Assembly: GCA_009929095.1 (NCBI GenBank)
Contig: SABF01000058.1
Coordinates: forward strand, 1 to 8,116
DNA: 8,116 nt
Origin: Erysipelotrichia bacterium
Lineage (GTDB): Bacteria; Bacillota_I; Bacilli_A; Erysipelotrichales; Erysipelotrichaceae
Reading direction: 5' to 3'
In this document: positions 1 through 6,190 of the stretch, piece by piece
How positions within the stretch are numbered: the stretch's first letter is position 1
Layout: every line of letters begins with the position of its first letter
Notes under the pieces: generated by a model
The model's input: the letters and a program-made list of their open reading frames with translations, nothing else
What the model was told of the DNA's origin: nothing
Database searches by the model: none
Position numbers and translations under genes: made by a program

Positions 1-52
1 GACCAATCCCATTGCTCCCACCAACAACAACTGCTTTTTTCTGTTTCGCCAT
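1..52 (-). CDS. Short-chain dehydrogenase/reductase (SDR), N-terminus only
   Basis: Partial gene running off the left edge; only 17 codons are visible. The peptide is MAKQKKAVVVGGSNGIG, a basic start, a hydrophobic beta strand and the glycine-rich GGSNGIG turn. This matches the TGxxxGIG NAD(P)-binding loop that opens the Rossmann fold of classical SDR oxidoreductases. The ATG (50-52) is preceded by a TGAGGA Shine-Dalgarno about 10 nt upstream, which supports the start. SDR genes occur in polysaccharide loci as sugar or lipid-modifying reductases, but the substrate cannot be judged from this fragment. About 820 bp of non-coding repeat DNA separates it from the upstream sugar transferase relic, so it probably has its own promoter. 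The fold is fairly certain; the role is unknown. Confidence 0.72.
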   Translation of the reverse strand, partial: MAKQKKAVVVGGSNGIG

Positions 53-208
53 TAGTACACATCCTCAAATGATCAATATTTAGTGATAACGATTCCCGAC
101 CTCAAAAGGCCCAAAACATGATGAAATGCTCTAAGGTGCCTACTGCCCCTCGGAGCTACTTTCCAGCCTCTCCACTTTTCTTATAGCCGCTCATATCGAA
201 CCAGCTCC

Positions 209-558
209 TATCCCATCTCTTCTATATGCATTCCACTGTGGGCGGCCACACCGGCTCCACCGTGAGCATCCGCTACATATCCGGTCTATTCTTGCCCGGC
301 TCCACCATGGGCACACAGTCCTTATCCCGTCTCTTCTATATGTATTCCATCGTGGGCGGCCACACGGCTCCACCCGCTACATACCCGGCTCTCTTCACTA
401 CTCAAACCACTGTGGGCATCGCCACAGAACCAGGTCTACTCGCTACTCAAACCACCGTGAGCAGTCACACCGACAGCAGCACCACACACTGGCTTCAACC
501 CTCTATCCTCATCTCTTCTATTCCGGCTCCACTGTGGGCAGCCACACGGCCCCACCGT
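209..558. repeat. Degenerate GC-rich tandem repeats with GTGGGC..GCCAC cores
   Basis: Two 43-bp copies (209-251 and 323-365) lie exactly 114 bp apart and differ at only four positions; similarity continues into a following GGCTCCACC with one 1-nt indel. The core GTGGGCGGCCAC, a short dyad (GTGG..CCAC), is at 238-249 and 352-363. Variants are at 412-425 (GTGGGCATCGCCAC), 457-468 (GTGAGCAGTCAC) and 534-545 (GTGGGCAGCCAC). ACTCAAACCAC also recurs just before the third and fourth cores. Open frames on both strands across this block contain the repeat in translation and resemble no protein, so I treat the block as non-coding. Its origin is unknown: it could be a decayed repetitive coding region or a dispersed chromosomal repeat. 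Confidence 0.7.
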
Positions 559-659
559 GGGCATTTTCCCCTCTGTACTCTCCGGCAACAAGTAGCGATC
601 TCAATGAGGTCATTCTCCCTTGAACCCTCTCTTTGCTTATGAAAACACCGGCGGAAAAA

Positions 660-728
660 GGTGTAATTTCGACCGAAATAGGTGTAATTTTTACCGTCAC
701 CTTGAAGGGTGTATTTCTGCCTGAAACC
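660..728 (+). repeat. Three 21-bp GGTGTAATTT-type repeats, possible IS21-like end
   Basis: Three related 21-bp units begin at 660, 681 and 708: two start GGTGTAATTT and the third GGTGTATTTC. Each has a CC-containing middle (ACCG or GCCTG). A weaker fourth may start at 762 (GGTGTTTCACT). The first two are head-to-tail, and the third follows a 6-nt spacer. Short multiple repeats inside the terminal region are a known property of IS21-family elements, and transposase binding sites generally have this arrangement. No transposase gene is visible nearby, so this would be a relic end. The general repeat structure is certain; the IS21 assignment is a low-confidence inference. Confidence 0.5.
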
Positions 729-960
729 ATCGAGGGCAGCTTCATCTCATGCTTCGGCAGAGGTGTTTCACTCCATTACCCTCAGCTCTTCTTGCCTGAA
801 ACCATCGAAAGCAAGCTTCAAATTGCTTTGCATAAACTGTGAATAAATCACAAACTTATGCGCCTAAACATGTGTTTTATACATCATTTTCTGTATAATT
901 ATTCTCCATCGCTGTCGTCTGGCCCTCGGCTACGCCTTCGGTGCTTTCAGGCAAGAAGAG
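718..960. repeat. Direct and inverted copies of a CTTGCCTGAAA element
   Basis: The 16-mer TGCCTGAAACCATCGA occurs at 718-733 and again at 793-808, 75 bp apart. The second copy sits in a 27-nt arm (786-812) that is inverted at 934-960 with 24 of 27 positions matching; the first 16 nt (CTCTTCTTGCCTGAAA) are identical. The inverted copy lies inside the 3' end of the decayed sugar transferase, where it encodes the LFLPESTEG segment. The forward copies would read FLPETIEG and LFLPETIES on the plus strand. They may be rearranged or duplicated fragments of the transferase tail, or the resemblance may be coincidental to an IS end. Confidence 0.55.
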
Positions 961-1983
961 AATTTTCACCGTAGCCAACATAATCTTCAAGTCCTCTATG
1001 ATGCTGGGATGGGCGATGTACATCAGGTCCATTTGGAGCTTATTGAATGGGGTGGTGTTGTATTATCCGTACACTTGCGCGTATCCCGTCAAGCCGGCTT
1101 TTGCCTGCAATCGCAGGGCAAATTCGGGCATTTCCTTGCAATATTCCGCGGCAATTTCTGGCCTTTCTGGTCTCGGGCTGCACAGGCTAAGCGTTCTGGT
1201 GAAAATGAGCAAAAGCTGCGGCAACTCGTCAATTCTGCATTTGCGAATAGTTTTACCAACTGGCGTAATGCGGTCGTCATTATCCCTTGTGGAAAGACGC
1301 GCCACGCCGTCTTTTCGGCATCAACTTTCATGCTGCGAAATTTGATCATGTCGAACCGTGCACCGTCCTTTGTAAGCCGCACCTTCTTATAAAATACCGG
1401 TCCTCCATCTGTCAACTTAATCGCAACTGCTGTAACCAGCATAATCGGGCTTGTCAGCACGATTGCCATCAGCGATAGAACAATATCCAATTTCCGCTTC
1501 ATGAATAAGTATTCCGGGGATGCCATATATCGGCCCACGCGCAGCATCGGCAGATGGAACATGTGCATAGAAACGGCCGCCGACATGAGCGTGTCACCTA
1601 TCCTTGGTACTGCAAAGACACCAATTTCGTTGGCAATGCAATACTTCAAAATAATGTTTCTTTCATGACTGTGAATGCCGCTCAAGAACACAGTCTCCAT
1701 CCCAGCCAGCACATCAAGATCAGCAAGGCATTCATCCACACTGGCTATAATCTGAACATCATATTTCTTATCTAGCCCATACTCATTAATCAGCTTTTGC
1801 ATTCCGTGCCGTTCATCGTAGATAATGGCCGTTGCACGAGGGGGAAGGTTTTGAAGTACTATTTATGTGCGAAGATTGCCCAAACCGCCAAAAGCAAAAT
1901 CCGCCCGCAAACGCAGCAAGACCCGGCAGGATATTCGGCAGGTGCTTAGAGAGCAGCCAGATCACCAATACATAATGGCATCA
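877..1983 (-). pseudogene. Decayed polyprenyl-phosphate sugar transferase (WbaP/CpsE type)
   Basis: Remnant of the membrane enzyme that starts exopolysaccharide synthesis by moving a sugar-1-phosphate from a UDP-sugar to undecaprenyl phosphate. Reading right to left and changing frames, the order is a hydrophobic stretch (HLPNILPGLAAF, AVWAIFAHK), a linker (PPRATAIIYDERHG), a CoA-binding-like middle domain (1802 to about 1550), one membrane helix (RKLDIVLSLMAIVL), and the catalytic bacterial sugar transferase domain with KFRSMKVDAEK, CRIDELPQL, PRPERPEIAAEYC, GLTGYAQVYG and LQMDLMYIAHPS, ending at TAA 877-879. Lesions: a frameshift near 1900, TAG at 1859-1861 where this family has Trp, a missing base in the run 1840-1844, a missing base near 1311 (AAGACGGC for expected AAGGACGGC), and TAA at 1063-1065 in place of Lys after QVYG. 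The usual KGDMSLVGPRP is also changed to TRTLSLCSPRP. The upstream limit is vague; decayed sequence may reach about 2070. It is certainly non-functional unless the sequence contains several errors. Confidence 0.9.
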
Positions 1984-2224
1984 CATACCGCAGCAGCCAA
2001 AGTTTTGCCCATATATATGATTTCCAAGAAGCACTTTATGAACATCCAGGATCCTTCCCCGAGATGATATATAAAATAAACTACAGCAGCGTAATTAAAT
2101 AGCATGTTCTGGCATAGTAGGGTGATGCCACCTTATCCGCATAATAGGAACATCAGCATAAAACGAATAGTGATGTTATCGCTGCAGATTCTGTAACCTT
2201 ATCAAGCACAGTGTCAAATCACAT

Positions 2225-2458
2225 TTAAACTTGCTCATGCCTTTTCTCCACCATCTTGCAAACTCCCGCAGAAATCAGACTGTACCGAATGAACGGCAGC
2301 ACAGGCTTGGGTTGTCTTATGTCTTCGATATAATTTTTCACGCATTTGATTGGGGCATAATAGATCGGCCCAGGAATCATTGCAGTATCAATGACTGGAC
2401 TGTATTTGCGTTCCACTTTACCTTCTAAAAGGCAAATCAGGAATATATCAGCAGACAT
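2225..2458 (-). pseudogene. Unrecognised 77-codon ORF, probable gene fragment
   Basis: I do not recognise this product. The frame encodes a mixed peptide with segments such as ERKYSPVIDTAMIPGP and IEDIRQPKPVLPFIRY, more protein-like than a random frame. There is no convincing Shine-Dalgarno before the ATG at 2458. Open reading continues 9 codons upstream to a TGA without a better start, and a neighbouring frame there also reads plausibly (EKFTQFYGLSIACLL), which suggests a frameshift in an older, longer gene. It lies between the dead sugar transferase and a 318-bp gene-free stretch, so decay is likely. It could have been part of the original polysaccharide cluster, but nothing in the residues shows this. 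Confidence 0.3.
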
Positions 2459-2776
2459 GCTATAGATAATCCGTAAAACTGCGTGAATTTCTCAGTTGTC
2501 TCTGCTAGATTTCCATTTCTGATACATATTTTCCAACACCATTGTTTGACCGGGATTTATCCTTTCGATATTTACCAACAAGAAGAGAATATTACCAGTC
2601 TTTAATCCAAGTGCCTTATCAGTTAAACTAATCATGTTTGTTTATACATTACTCAACTTGAATTTTCATAGACATCTTGTTTTCAAGATCATGTTATCGT
2701 TTCAGCTTCTATTGATTGCCGTAATGTTTTTCTTCTGGCAACCCAACTGTGCTTTCTGCTAGAATACGTTTATCTA
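2459..2776. other. Gene-free stretch
   Basis: No open frame of convincing length, no RNA gene and no strong terminator seen here. One short perfect hairpin is present (arms 2674-2679 and 2684-2689, TTTT loop), but it lacks a following T-run on either strand. The stretch separates the sigma-like gene pair from the decayed polysaccharide DNA and is probably eroded intergenic sequence. Confidence 0.5.
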
Positions 2777-3205
2777 TCATTTCATATAGGTCCAGTCAGT
2801 TCTTTCAAATTCATCGCTGATCAGTTGAGACAGATAATCCGGATTCAGATCAAAGCATTCAGCCACCTTCCATTTAGGAACGTCCTGTACATAAAGCATC
2901 CAGATAACGCATCTATATGACGTATCGGGCATACCTTGGAATGCATTGATAATTCTAAGTATCTTTTCTTCCTTTTCCTTAAGTTCCTCTTCCAGTTTTG
3001 TTTTCGCAACCATATAAGAAATGAACGGATTATGATTCCTGCAGTTTTCTCCCAGAACGATTGAATCTATGGAATGAACACCGCACATGCAGGTATCCAC
3101 ACCTTCAATTCTCTGAGTCAGTATCTGAATATCTGAAAGATAATAGAAATAATTGCGGCATTCTCTCTTAAACACTCTTATGGAATCATTCTGCATGCTG
3201 TTCAC
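2777..3205 (-). CDS. Small sigma-like HTH protein, second of pair
   Basis: Encodes 142 aa from the GTG at 3203-3205. I prefer this start because GGAGG (3215-3219) lies 9 nt upstream; the TTG at 3235 and the ATG at 3196 are worse placed. The N-terminus is aromatic-rich (residues about 17-22, RNYFYY), residues 66-90 form a charged probable coiled coil (KTKLEEELKEKEEKI), and residues 96-135 resemble sigma region 4: a helix (YRCVIWMLYVQDV), WKVAECFDL and a recognition-helix-like NPDYLSQLISDEF. Cys38 and Cys41 form a CMC pair flanked by other Cys residues, perhaps incidental. The architecture matches the small phage-type sigma-like regulators of Bacillota (ArpU/RinA/DUF1492-like), which direct RNA polymerase to a few promoters. 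It overlaps the preceding gene by 20 bp, so it is probably translationally coupled. Targets are not visible. Confidence 0.66.
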   Translation of the reverse strand: MNSMQNDSIRVFKRECRNYFYYLSDIQILTQRIEGVDTCMCGVHSIDSIVLGENCRNHNPFISYMVAKTKLEEELKEKEEKILRIINAFQGMPDTSYRCVIWMLYVQDVPKWKVAECFDLNPDYLSQLISDEFERTDWTYMK

Positions 3206-3593
3206 TTTCAAACACCTCCAGCATCCAGTGTTCAACAGAATACTGTACCTGCCTTCTGGTCAGACCGTATTCTGCAGCCACATCTTCCTGTATTCTGTCT
3301 TCCACGAATAAAGACCAGATAATCACTTTAGCATTATGACCGCACAGTTTCTCAATCTGACTAAATATGTCCTTTACATAATTGATATCAGCATTCAGAA
3401 ACTGATATAGTTCCAGCATTCCTCTTCCTGTATTATCTGACAGTCCAATTCTGAATATTTGATCATCGAATTTAAGGTCCTTTACTGCCGGATACTGTTT
3501 TTCTATCTCCAAAACTCGTTCTATTTCCTTCAGAAACACTTTACAGGAACTATGAAAATGAGTAATCAGACGCTTATATTCTTCACGCTCCAT
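3186..3593 (-). CDS. Small sigma-like HTH protein, first of pair
   Basis: A 135-aa protein of mostly helical, charged composition. Residues 60-85 form a helical segment, and residues 87-128 look like a sigma region 4 helix-turn-helix: AKVIIWSLFVED, then EDVAAEYGL, then TRRQVQYSVEHWMLE as the recognition helix. This layout parallels the next gene (IIWSLFVEDRIQEDVA against VIWMLYVQDVPKWKVA), so the two are probably ancient paralogues that may act together. No region 2 is evident, as in phage late-gene activators of the ArpU/RinA type. The ATG at 3593 follows GGGGG at a 9-nt spacing; the frame upstream stays open for 18 codons but holds no start codon. The gene's start overlaps the stop of a possible 34-codon leader ORF. 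No phage structural genes are present, so any link to a prophage is inference. Confidence 0.66.
   Translation of the reverse strand: MEREEYKRLITHFHSSCKVFLKEIERVLEIEKQYPAVKDLKFDDQIFRIGLSDNTGRGMLELYQFLNADINYVKDIFSQIEKLCGHNAKVIIWSLFVEDRIQEDVAAEYGLTRRQVQYSVEHWMLEVFESEQHAE
3215..3219 (-). promoter_or_regulatory. Ribosome binding site for the second sigma-like gene
   Basis: On the minus strand GGAGG ends 9 nt before the GTG at 3205 and lies within the coding sequence of the preceding gene. It is 17-18 nt from the ATG at 3196, too far for normal use, so it decides the start in favour of GTG and implies translational coupling. Confidence 0.6.
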
Positions 3594-3687
3594 TTTCTTG
3601 ATCCCCCAGTTTCGATCTCCCTGCTGAACAGCAACTGAAAGATGTAAATATGCATAAAATCATGTACGTTAAATACCATTGTTTCAT
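3583..3687 (-). CDS. Possible 34-aa hydrophobic leader peptide
   Basis: A short frame from ATG 3685-3687 encodes a small peptide with a hydrophobic first half (MKQWYLTYMILCIFTSFSCC) followed by a polar tail ending LGDQENGA. It is preceded by a run of ten G with a 5-nt spacer, which could act as a Shine-Dalgarno. Its TGA (3583-3585) overlaps the start of the first sigma-like gene, an arrangement seen in translational coupling. The Cys pair after a hydrophobic stretch loosely recalls a lipoprotein signal, but the lipobox is poor. With so few codons it may be a chance ORF. The placement, not the sequence, is the argument for it. Confidence 0.35.
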   Translation of the reverse strand: MKQWYLTYMILCIFTSFSCCSAGRSKLGDQENGA

Positions 3688-3692
3688 GTAAT

Positions 3693-3702
3693 CCCCCCCC
3701 CC
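3693..3702 (-). repeat. Ten-base poly-G tract (poly-C on plus strand)
   Basis: An uninterrupted run of ten C on the plus strand, read as ten G on the coding strand. It ends 5 nt before the ATG of the possible leader ORF and about 100 nt before the first sigma-like gene. Runs of this length slip during replication and in several bacteria cause phase variation of promoters or of translation. No open frame with a start codon runs through the tract, so any effect would be on promoter spacing or ribosome binding. A sequencing or assembly length error is also possible. Confidence 0.75.
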
Positions 3703-3743
3703 AGAAATAGTTTACATTAATTGATGCCTGACTAGATGGATTT

Positions 3744-4031
3744 TTAAATAAGAACAGTAGCTAAAAACTTAAAGTGCAGCGATAAAAGATAATAAATAAA
3801 CACTGAAGATAAGCTCAAGGACATACTAACCATGTCAATCGCAGTATTGCGAGATACTGCATAATAGAACGATTTCTGAGCAGTCATTTTCCAGCAGTCA
3901 GCCACATTGATTGTCTGTCTGACAGCCTTCTGTATGATAAAGCTTTGCTTGAATCTGATTCCTAATACAGCAAACAGCTTCACCGGAAACAGGTTCCTGC
4001 TGGTATCATCACTCCAGATGTATGCTGACAA
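3744..4031 (-). CDS. Unrecognised 95-aa ORF, possibly a relic
   Basis: I do not recognise the product. The N-terminal part is basic and mixed (SRNLFPVKLFAVLGIRFKQ, QKAVRQTINVADCWK), and the last third is hydrophobic (IDMVSMSLSLSSVFIYYLL), giving one possible C-terminal membrane segment. No good Shine-Dalgarno is seen before the ATG at 4031. The basic middle with aromatic spacing loosely recalls the C-terminal end of some DDE transposases, but no catalytic motif is present and I would not call it one. It sits between the HipA-like gene and the poly-G leader of the sigma-like pair, in a stretch rich in stop codons in the other frames. It may be the remains of a longer gene, or a chance ORF. Confidence 0.25.
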   Translation of the reverse strand: MSAYIWSDDTSRNLFPVKLFAVLGIRFKQSFIIQKAVRQTINVADCWKMTAQKSFYYAVSRNTAIDMVSMSLSLSSVFIYYLLSLHFKFLATVLI

Positions 4032-4233
4032 GCTTGTTCATATGGGCTAAAGCGATAGCAGCACAGATGCACTAATTAGTCCTTGGGGATATTAATTGCT
4101 GAAAGACAAAGAGCCAGTATCATGATAGCTAAACAAATAACAGTCATTTCTCAAGGAAGAAGACATCTGACTTGATCCAGAATGAAACGCTGCTGTGATA
4201 ATGAGCACTGCTGTTGATTATATTTTAGCATTT

Positions 4234-5439
4234 CTATATGCATTTCACACGTTCAATTCTTCTCTGCAGCAGCTTAACAAGTTTTTCAATTCTCTCATTG
4301 GAAATGCCTGTGATATCCCGGTATCTGACCAGCACGTTTTGAAATTCTTCATCAATTCCATTCAGGTTCTCTAAATGAAATCTATATGGATTTACACATA
4401 GACCATCACCCAGCTCATCTGCGTATAAATGCTTCGCATTGAACAGCCGGCATACTCTGTGCTTTTCAATCTCATCCAGTTCTCTTTCTGCTGTCAGACA
4501 GCCAAGAGATGTTCCATTGTCGAAAATCGGAGCCAGAGATTTCCATCTGCCGGTCTCTGCATCAGCCAGTACACCAAAGTTCTGATCATGACGATCAGTA
4601 TTCATCATGATGCAGTCCATCATCAGCATCTCATCGAATTGATCATCTGCGTTCTCAATGCCGTGTTCCTTCAGTGCATTGATATAGTATTCAATCTTGA
4701 AAGCATTTTCCGGAACATTAGGAATCCCTGAAAGGATCATCTCAGCTGTGATCAGATCTGTATGCTGATCTGTCATGCATGGGCATACGCTGACAAGCTG
4801 ATGTTCAAATTCCTTTACCGAATAAGGAACGTGCTTCATCCCAAGTCTTTCAGCTATTTCCGATGCCAGCCACTCATTGATGCATTCCTGCTGATTCCAG
4901 CTCGCTCCGCCCTTTAATAAATACAGCTGCCCGTCTTTCTTGATCCACGCTTTTCTCTGATAGCCGCATAATGTATTGTTCGGAGTATATCTTGCTGAAT
5001 CTTTCGGTTCATAGTGAATATTCTTACGGAATGATGCAGTCGCAAAACCGTTTCCGTCAAAATCACAATTAAAGAAATTTCTTTTGTGATATGTAAGCTT
5101 GGAATCTTCAGGTTTCAGCCAGTATGTATCTGAAACAGAAAGTGCATGCTCATATTCCAATAGCTCATACTGATCCTTTATATGAAGCCTGCTGACCAGC
5201 ATGTCCAATCCCACTCGGTAGCCAGGAATGCCTCGCCAGATCAGCCAGTGATTCAGCTGCTTTAGTCCGGTTTCATTGTCAGCAGCTAAAATACCAGCAG
5301 GCAGATGATCCGGATGACTTACTTCACGGATCTTCCTGAATGAATGAGATGCAGAAGAATAATCCCCGGAAAGCACTTCTGTACTGCAGTGCATCAAGGA
5401 ATATTTTCTTGTGATCAGATCAGGCCTAAAAAGATTCAT
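4234..5439 (-). CDS. HipA-like serine/threonine kinase domain protein
   Basis: A 401-aa protein with the kinase signature of the HipA/CtkA-like family. Residues 160-200 hold an ATP-binding-type region with Lys168 and Lys176 candidates and a conserved-looking QECINEWLASEIAERLGM segment. Residues 274-290 (MDCIMMNTDRHDQNFGV) carry the catalytic-loop Asp282 and Asn287, and Asp307 in PIFDNGTSLG is the expected metal-binding Asp of the DFG-equivalent. Both catalytic Asp residues are present, so the enzyme should be active. The N-terminal 150 residues are not a clear HipA N-terminal domain and may be a separate specificity region. Classical HipA phosphorylates GltX and is inhibited by the DNA-binding HipB; no HipB gene lies next to it here. 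The gene begins about 30 bp beyond the terminator of the capsule operon, with a modest GAGG 12 nt before the ATG. Target and role are unknown. Confidence 0.82.
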   Translation of the reverse strand: MNLFRPDLITRKYSLMHCSTEVLSGDYSSASHSFRKIREVSHPDHLPAGILAADNETGLKQLNHWLIWRGIPGYRVGLDMLVSRLHIKDQYELLEYEHALSVSDTYWLKPEDSKLTYHKRNFFNCDFDGNGFATASFRKNIHYEPKDSARYTPNNTLCGYQRKAWIKKDGQLYLLKGGASWNQQECINEWLASEIAERLGMKHVPYSVKEFEHQLVSVCPCMTDQHTDLITAEMILSGIPNVPENAFKIEYYINALKEHGIENADDQFDEMLMMDCIMMNTDRHDQNFGVLADAETGRWKSLAPIFDNGTSLGCLTAERELDEIEKHRVCRLFNAKHLYADELGDGLCVNPYRFHLENLNGIDEEFQNVLVRYRDITGISNERIEKLVKLLQRRIERVKCI

Positions 5440-5469
5440 CTGTCTATCTGTCCTCGTATAAGTTTCATT

Positions 5470-5501
5470 AAAAAACCATGAACCTTTATGAGATTCATGG
5501 T
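5470..5501 (-). terminator. Intrinsic terminator of the capsule regulatory operon
   Basis: Read on the minus strand, ACCATGAA (5494-5501) pairs perfectly with TTCATGGT (5475-5482) around an 11-nt loop, followed at once by a T-run (5470-5474). It lies 27 nt past the stop of the exported-protein gene. It ends the LCP-Wzz-kinase operon and separates it from the HipA-like gene. Confidence 0.8.
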
Positions 5502-5528
5502 ATACAGTATATCCTAAATATCCTTTAT

Positions 5529-6170
5529 TTACTTAACAGCTGTATTTGTTACGCCAACTCTTGTTGTGCCGCCAGTATAGAATCCAACTGGTGACCAGTC
5601 AGTTCCGCTCATCGCAAGGGACATCACGCCTTCACCGCAGTAAGCATTCAGCTTTGTGTTGCCGTTAGCTCCGTAATGGATTGCAAAGCCCTTTGTATTA
5701 GCTGTGACACCAGGTACCTGGATTGTAATCGTTATTGTTCCTTTACCAGAGAGAACGGATTTTGCTGCATCATTCGGTGTGATATCCACTAATGCAACAA
5801 GTGTTCCAGCTGCTGCTGCAGTTCCATTTTCCCAGATCTTAATTGTCTTAGCCTGAGCAATCTTGTCAACCGCACCATCCGCATAGCACTTATTCACTGA
5901 AGAAATTTCAATCGTCGGAGTATCTGTCCAATAAGAAGCACCGGTTGATTCAACATTGACCCACGTTCCATTGGAAGCCTGAGTAGAAAAAGCTCCATAG
6001 TTGGCAACATCGCCAGCTTCAGTTGTCCATGCCGGAGTTACCGGATTTGCTGTTGCCGGAGTACCGCCGCCATTGCCTGTCGGGCTGCCATTTCCGCCTA
6101 CAGCCAGCACGTGAGTTGGCATTGCAAGCATGAGTGACAGTGATGCTGCTACTGCTGCTAATCTTTTCAT
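5529..6170 (-). CDS. Small exported protein of the capsule operon
   Basis: A 213-aa protein with a clear Sec signal peptide: basic start (MKR), hydrophobic core (residues 4-17) and likely cleavage after VLA at residue 23. A Gly/Asn/Thr/Pro-rich linker follows (residues 24-48). The rest, residues 49-200, looks like beta-rich extracellular sequence. Its end (TITITIQVPGVTANTKGFAIHYG, then SGTDWSPVGFYT) resembles the small beta-sandwich modules of Bacillota surface proteins that end in a 'SLSPV/FAV' strand. Cys95 and Cys178 could form a disulfide. There is no LPXTG, lipobox or C-terminal membrane segment, so it is probably released or held non-covalently. The start is fixed by GGGGGAG (6179-6185) 8 nt before the ATG, and the gene starts 20 bp after the kinase stop, ahead of the shared terminator. 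I do not recognise a named family. Confidence 0.8.
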   Translation of the reverse strand: MKRLAAVAASLSLMLAMPTHVLAVGGNGSPTGNGGGTPATANPVTPAWTTEAGDVANYGAFSTQASNGTWVNVESTGASYWTDTPTIEISSVNKCYADGAVDKIAQAKTIKIWENGTAAAAGTLVALVDITPNDAAKSVLSGKGTITITIQVPGVTANTKGFAIHYGANGNTKLNAYCGEGVMSLAMSGTDWSPVGFYTGGTTRVGVTNTAVK

Positions 6171-6190
6171 GATCTTTTCTCCCCCTTACT

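Noticed and set aside
209..558. CRISPR array
   Set aside because: Repeat spacing and unit length are irregular, copies are diverged and there are no cas genes.
226..642. 138-codon plus-strand open frame
   Set aside because: It runs through the tandem repeats, has low-complexity Thr/Ser/His content, no Shine-Dalgarno and no family resemblance.
518..842. Open frames on both strands over the 21-bp repeats
   Set aside because: The peptides simply translate the repeat units (GVIST, GVIFT, GVFLP; or VKITPISVEITPF), so they reflect DNA repeats and not a gene.
941..1392. Plus-strand frames opposite the sugar transferase
   Set aside because: The minus strand carries clear family motifs here; the plus frames are shadows.
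2674..2689. Hairpin as a terminator for the sigma-like pair
   Set aside because: Only a 6-bp stem with no T-run after it on either strand, and about 90 bp past the stop codon.
2777..3593. Prophage remnant
   Set aside because: The sigma-like proteins resemble phage regulators, but no integrase, structural, lysis or attachment-site feature is visible in the window.
3744..4031. Transposase C-terminal fragment
   Set aside because: Basic and aromatic residues are suggestive, but no DDE motif or inverted repeat is present; kept as unrecognised.
4429..4731. 100-codon plus-strand frame
   Set aside because: Lies wholly antisense to the HipA-like kinase coding sequence, with no start signal.
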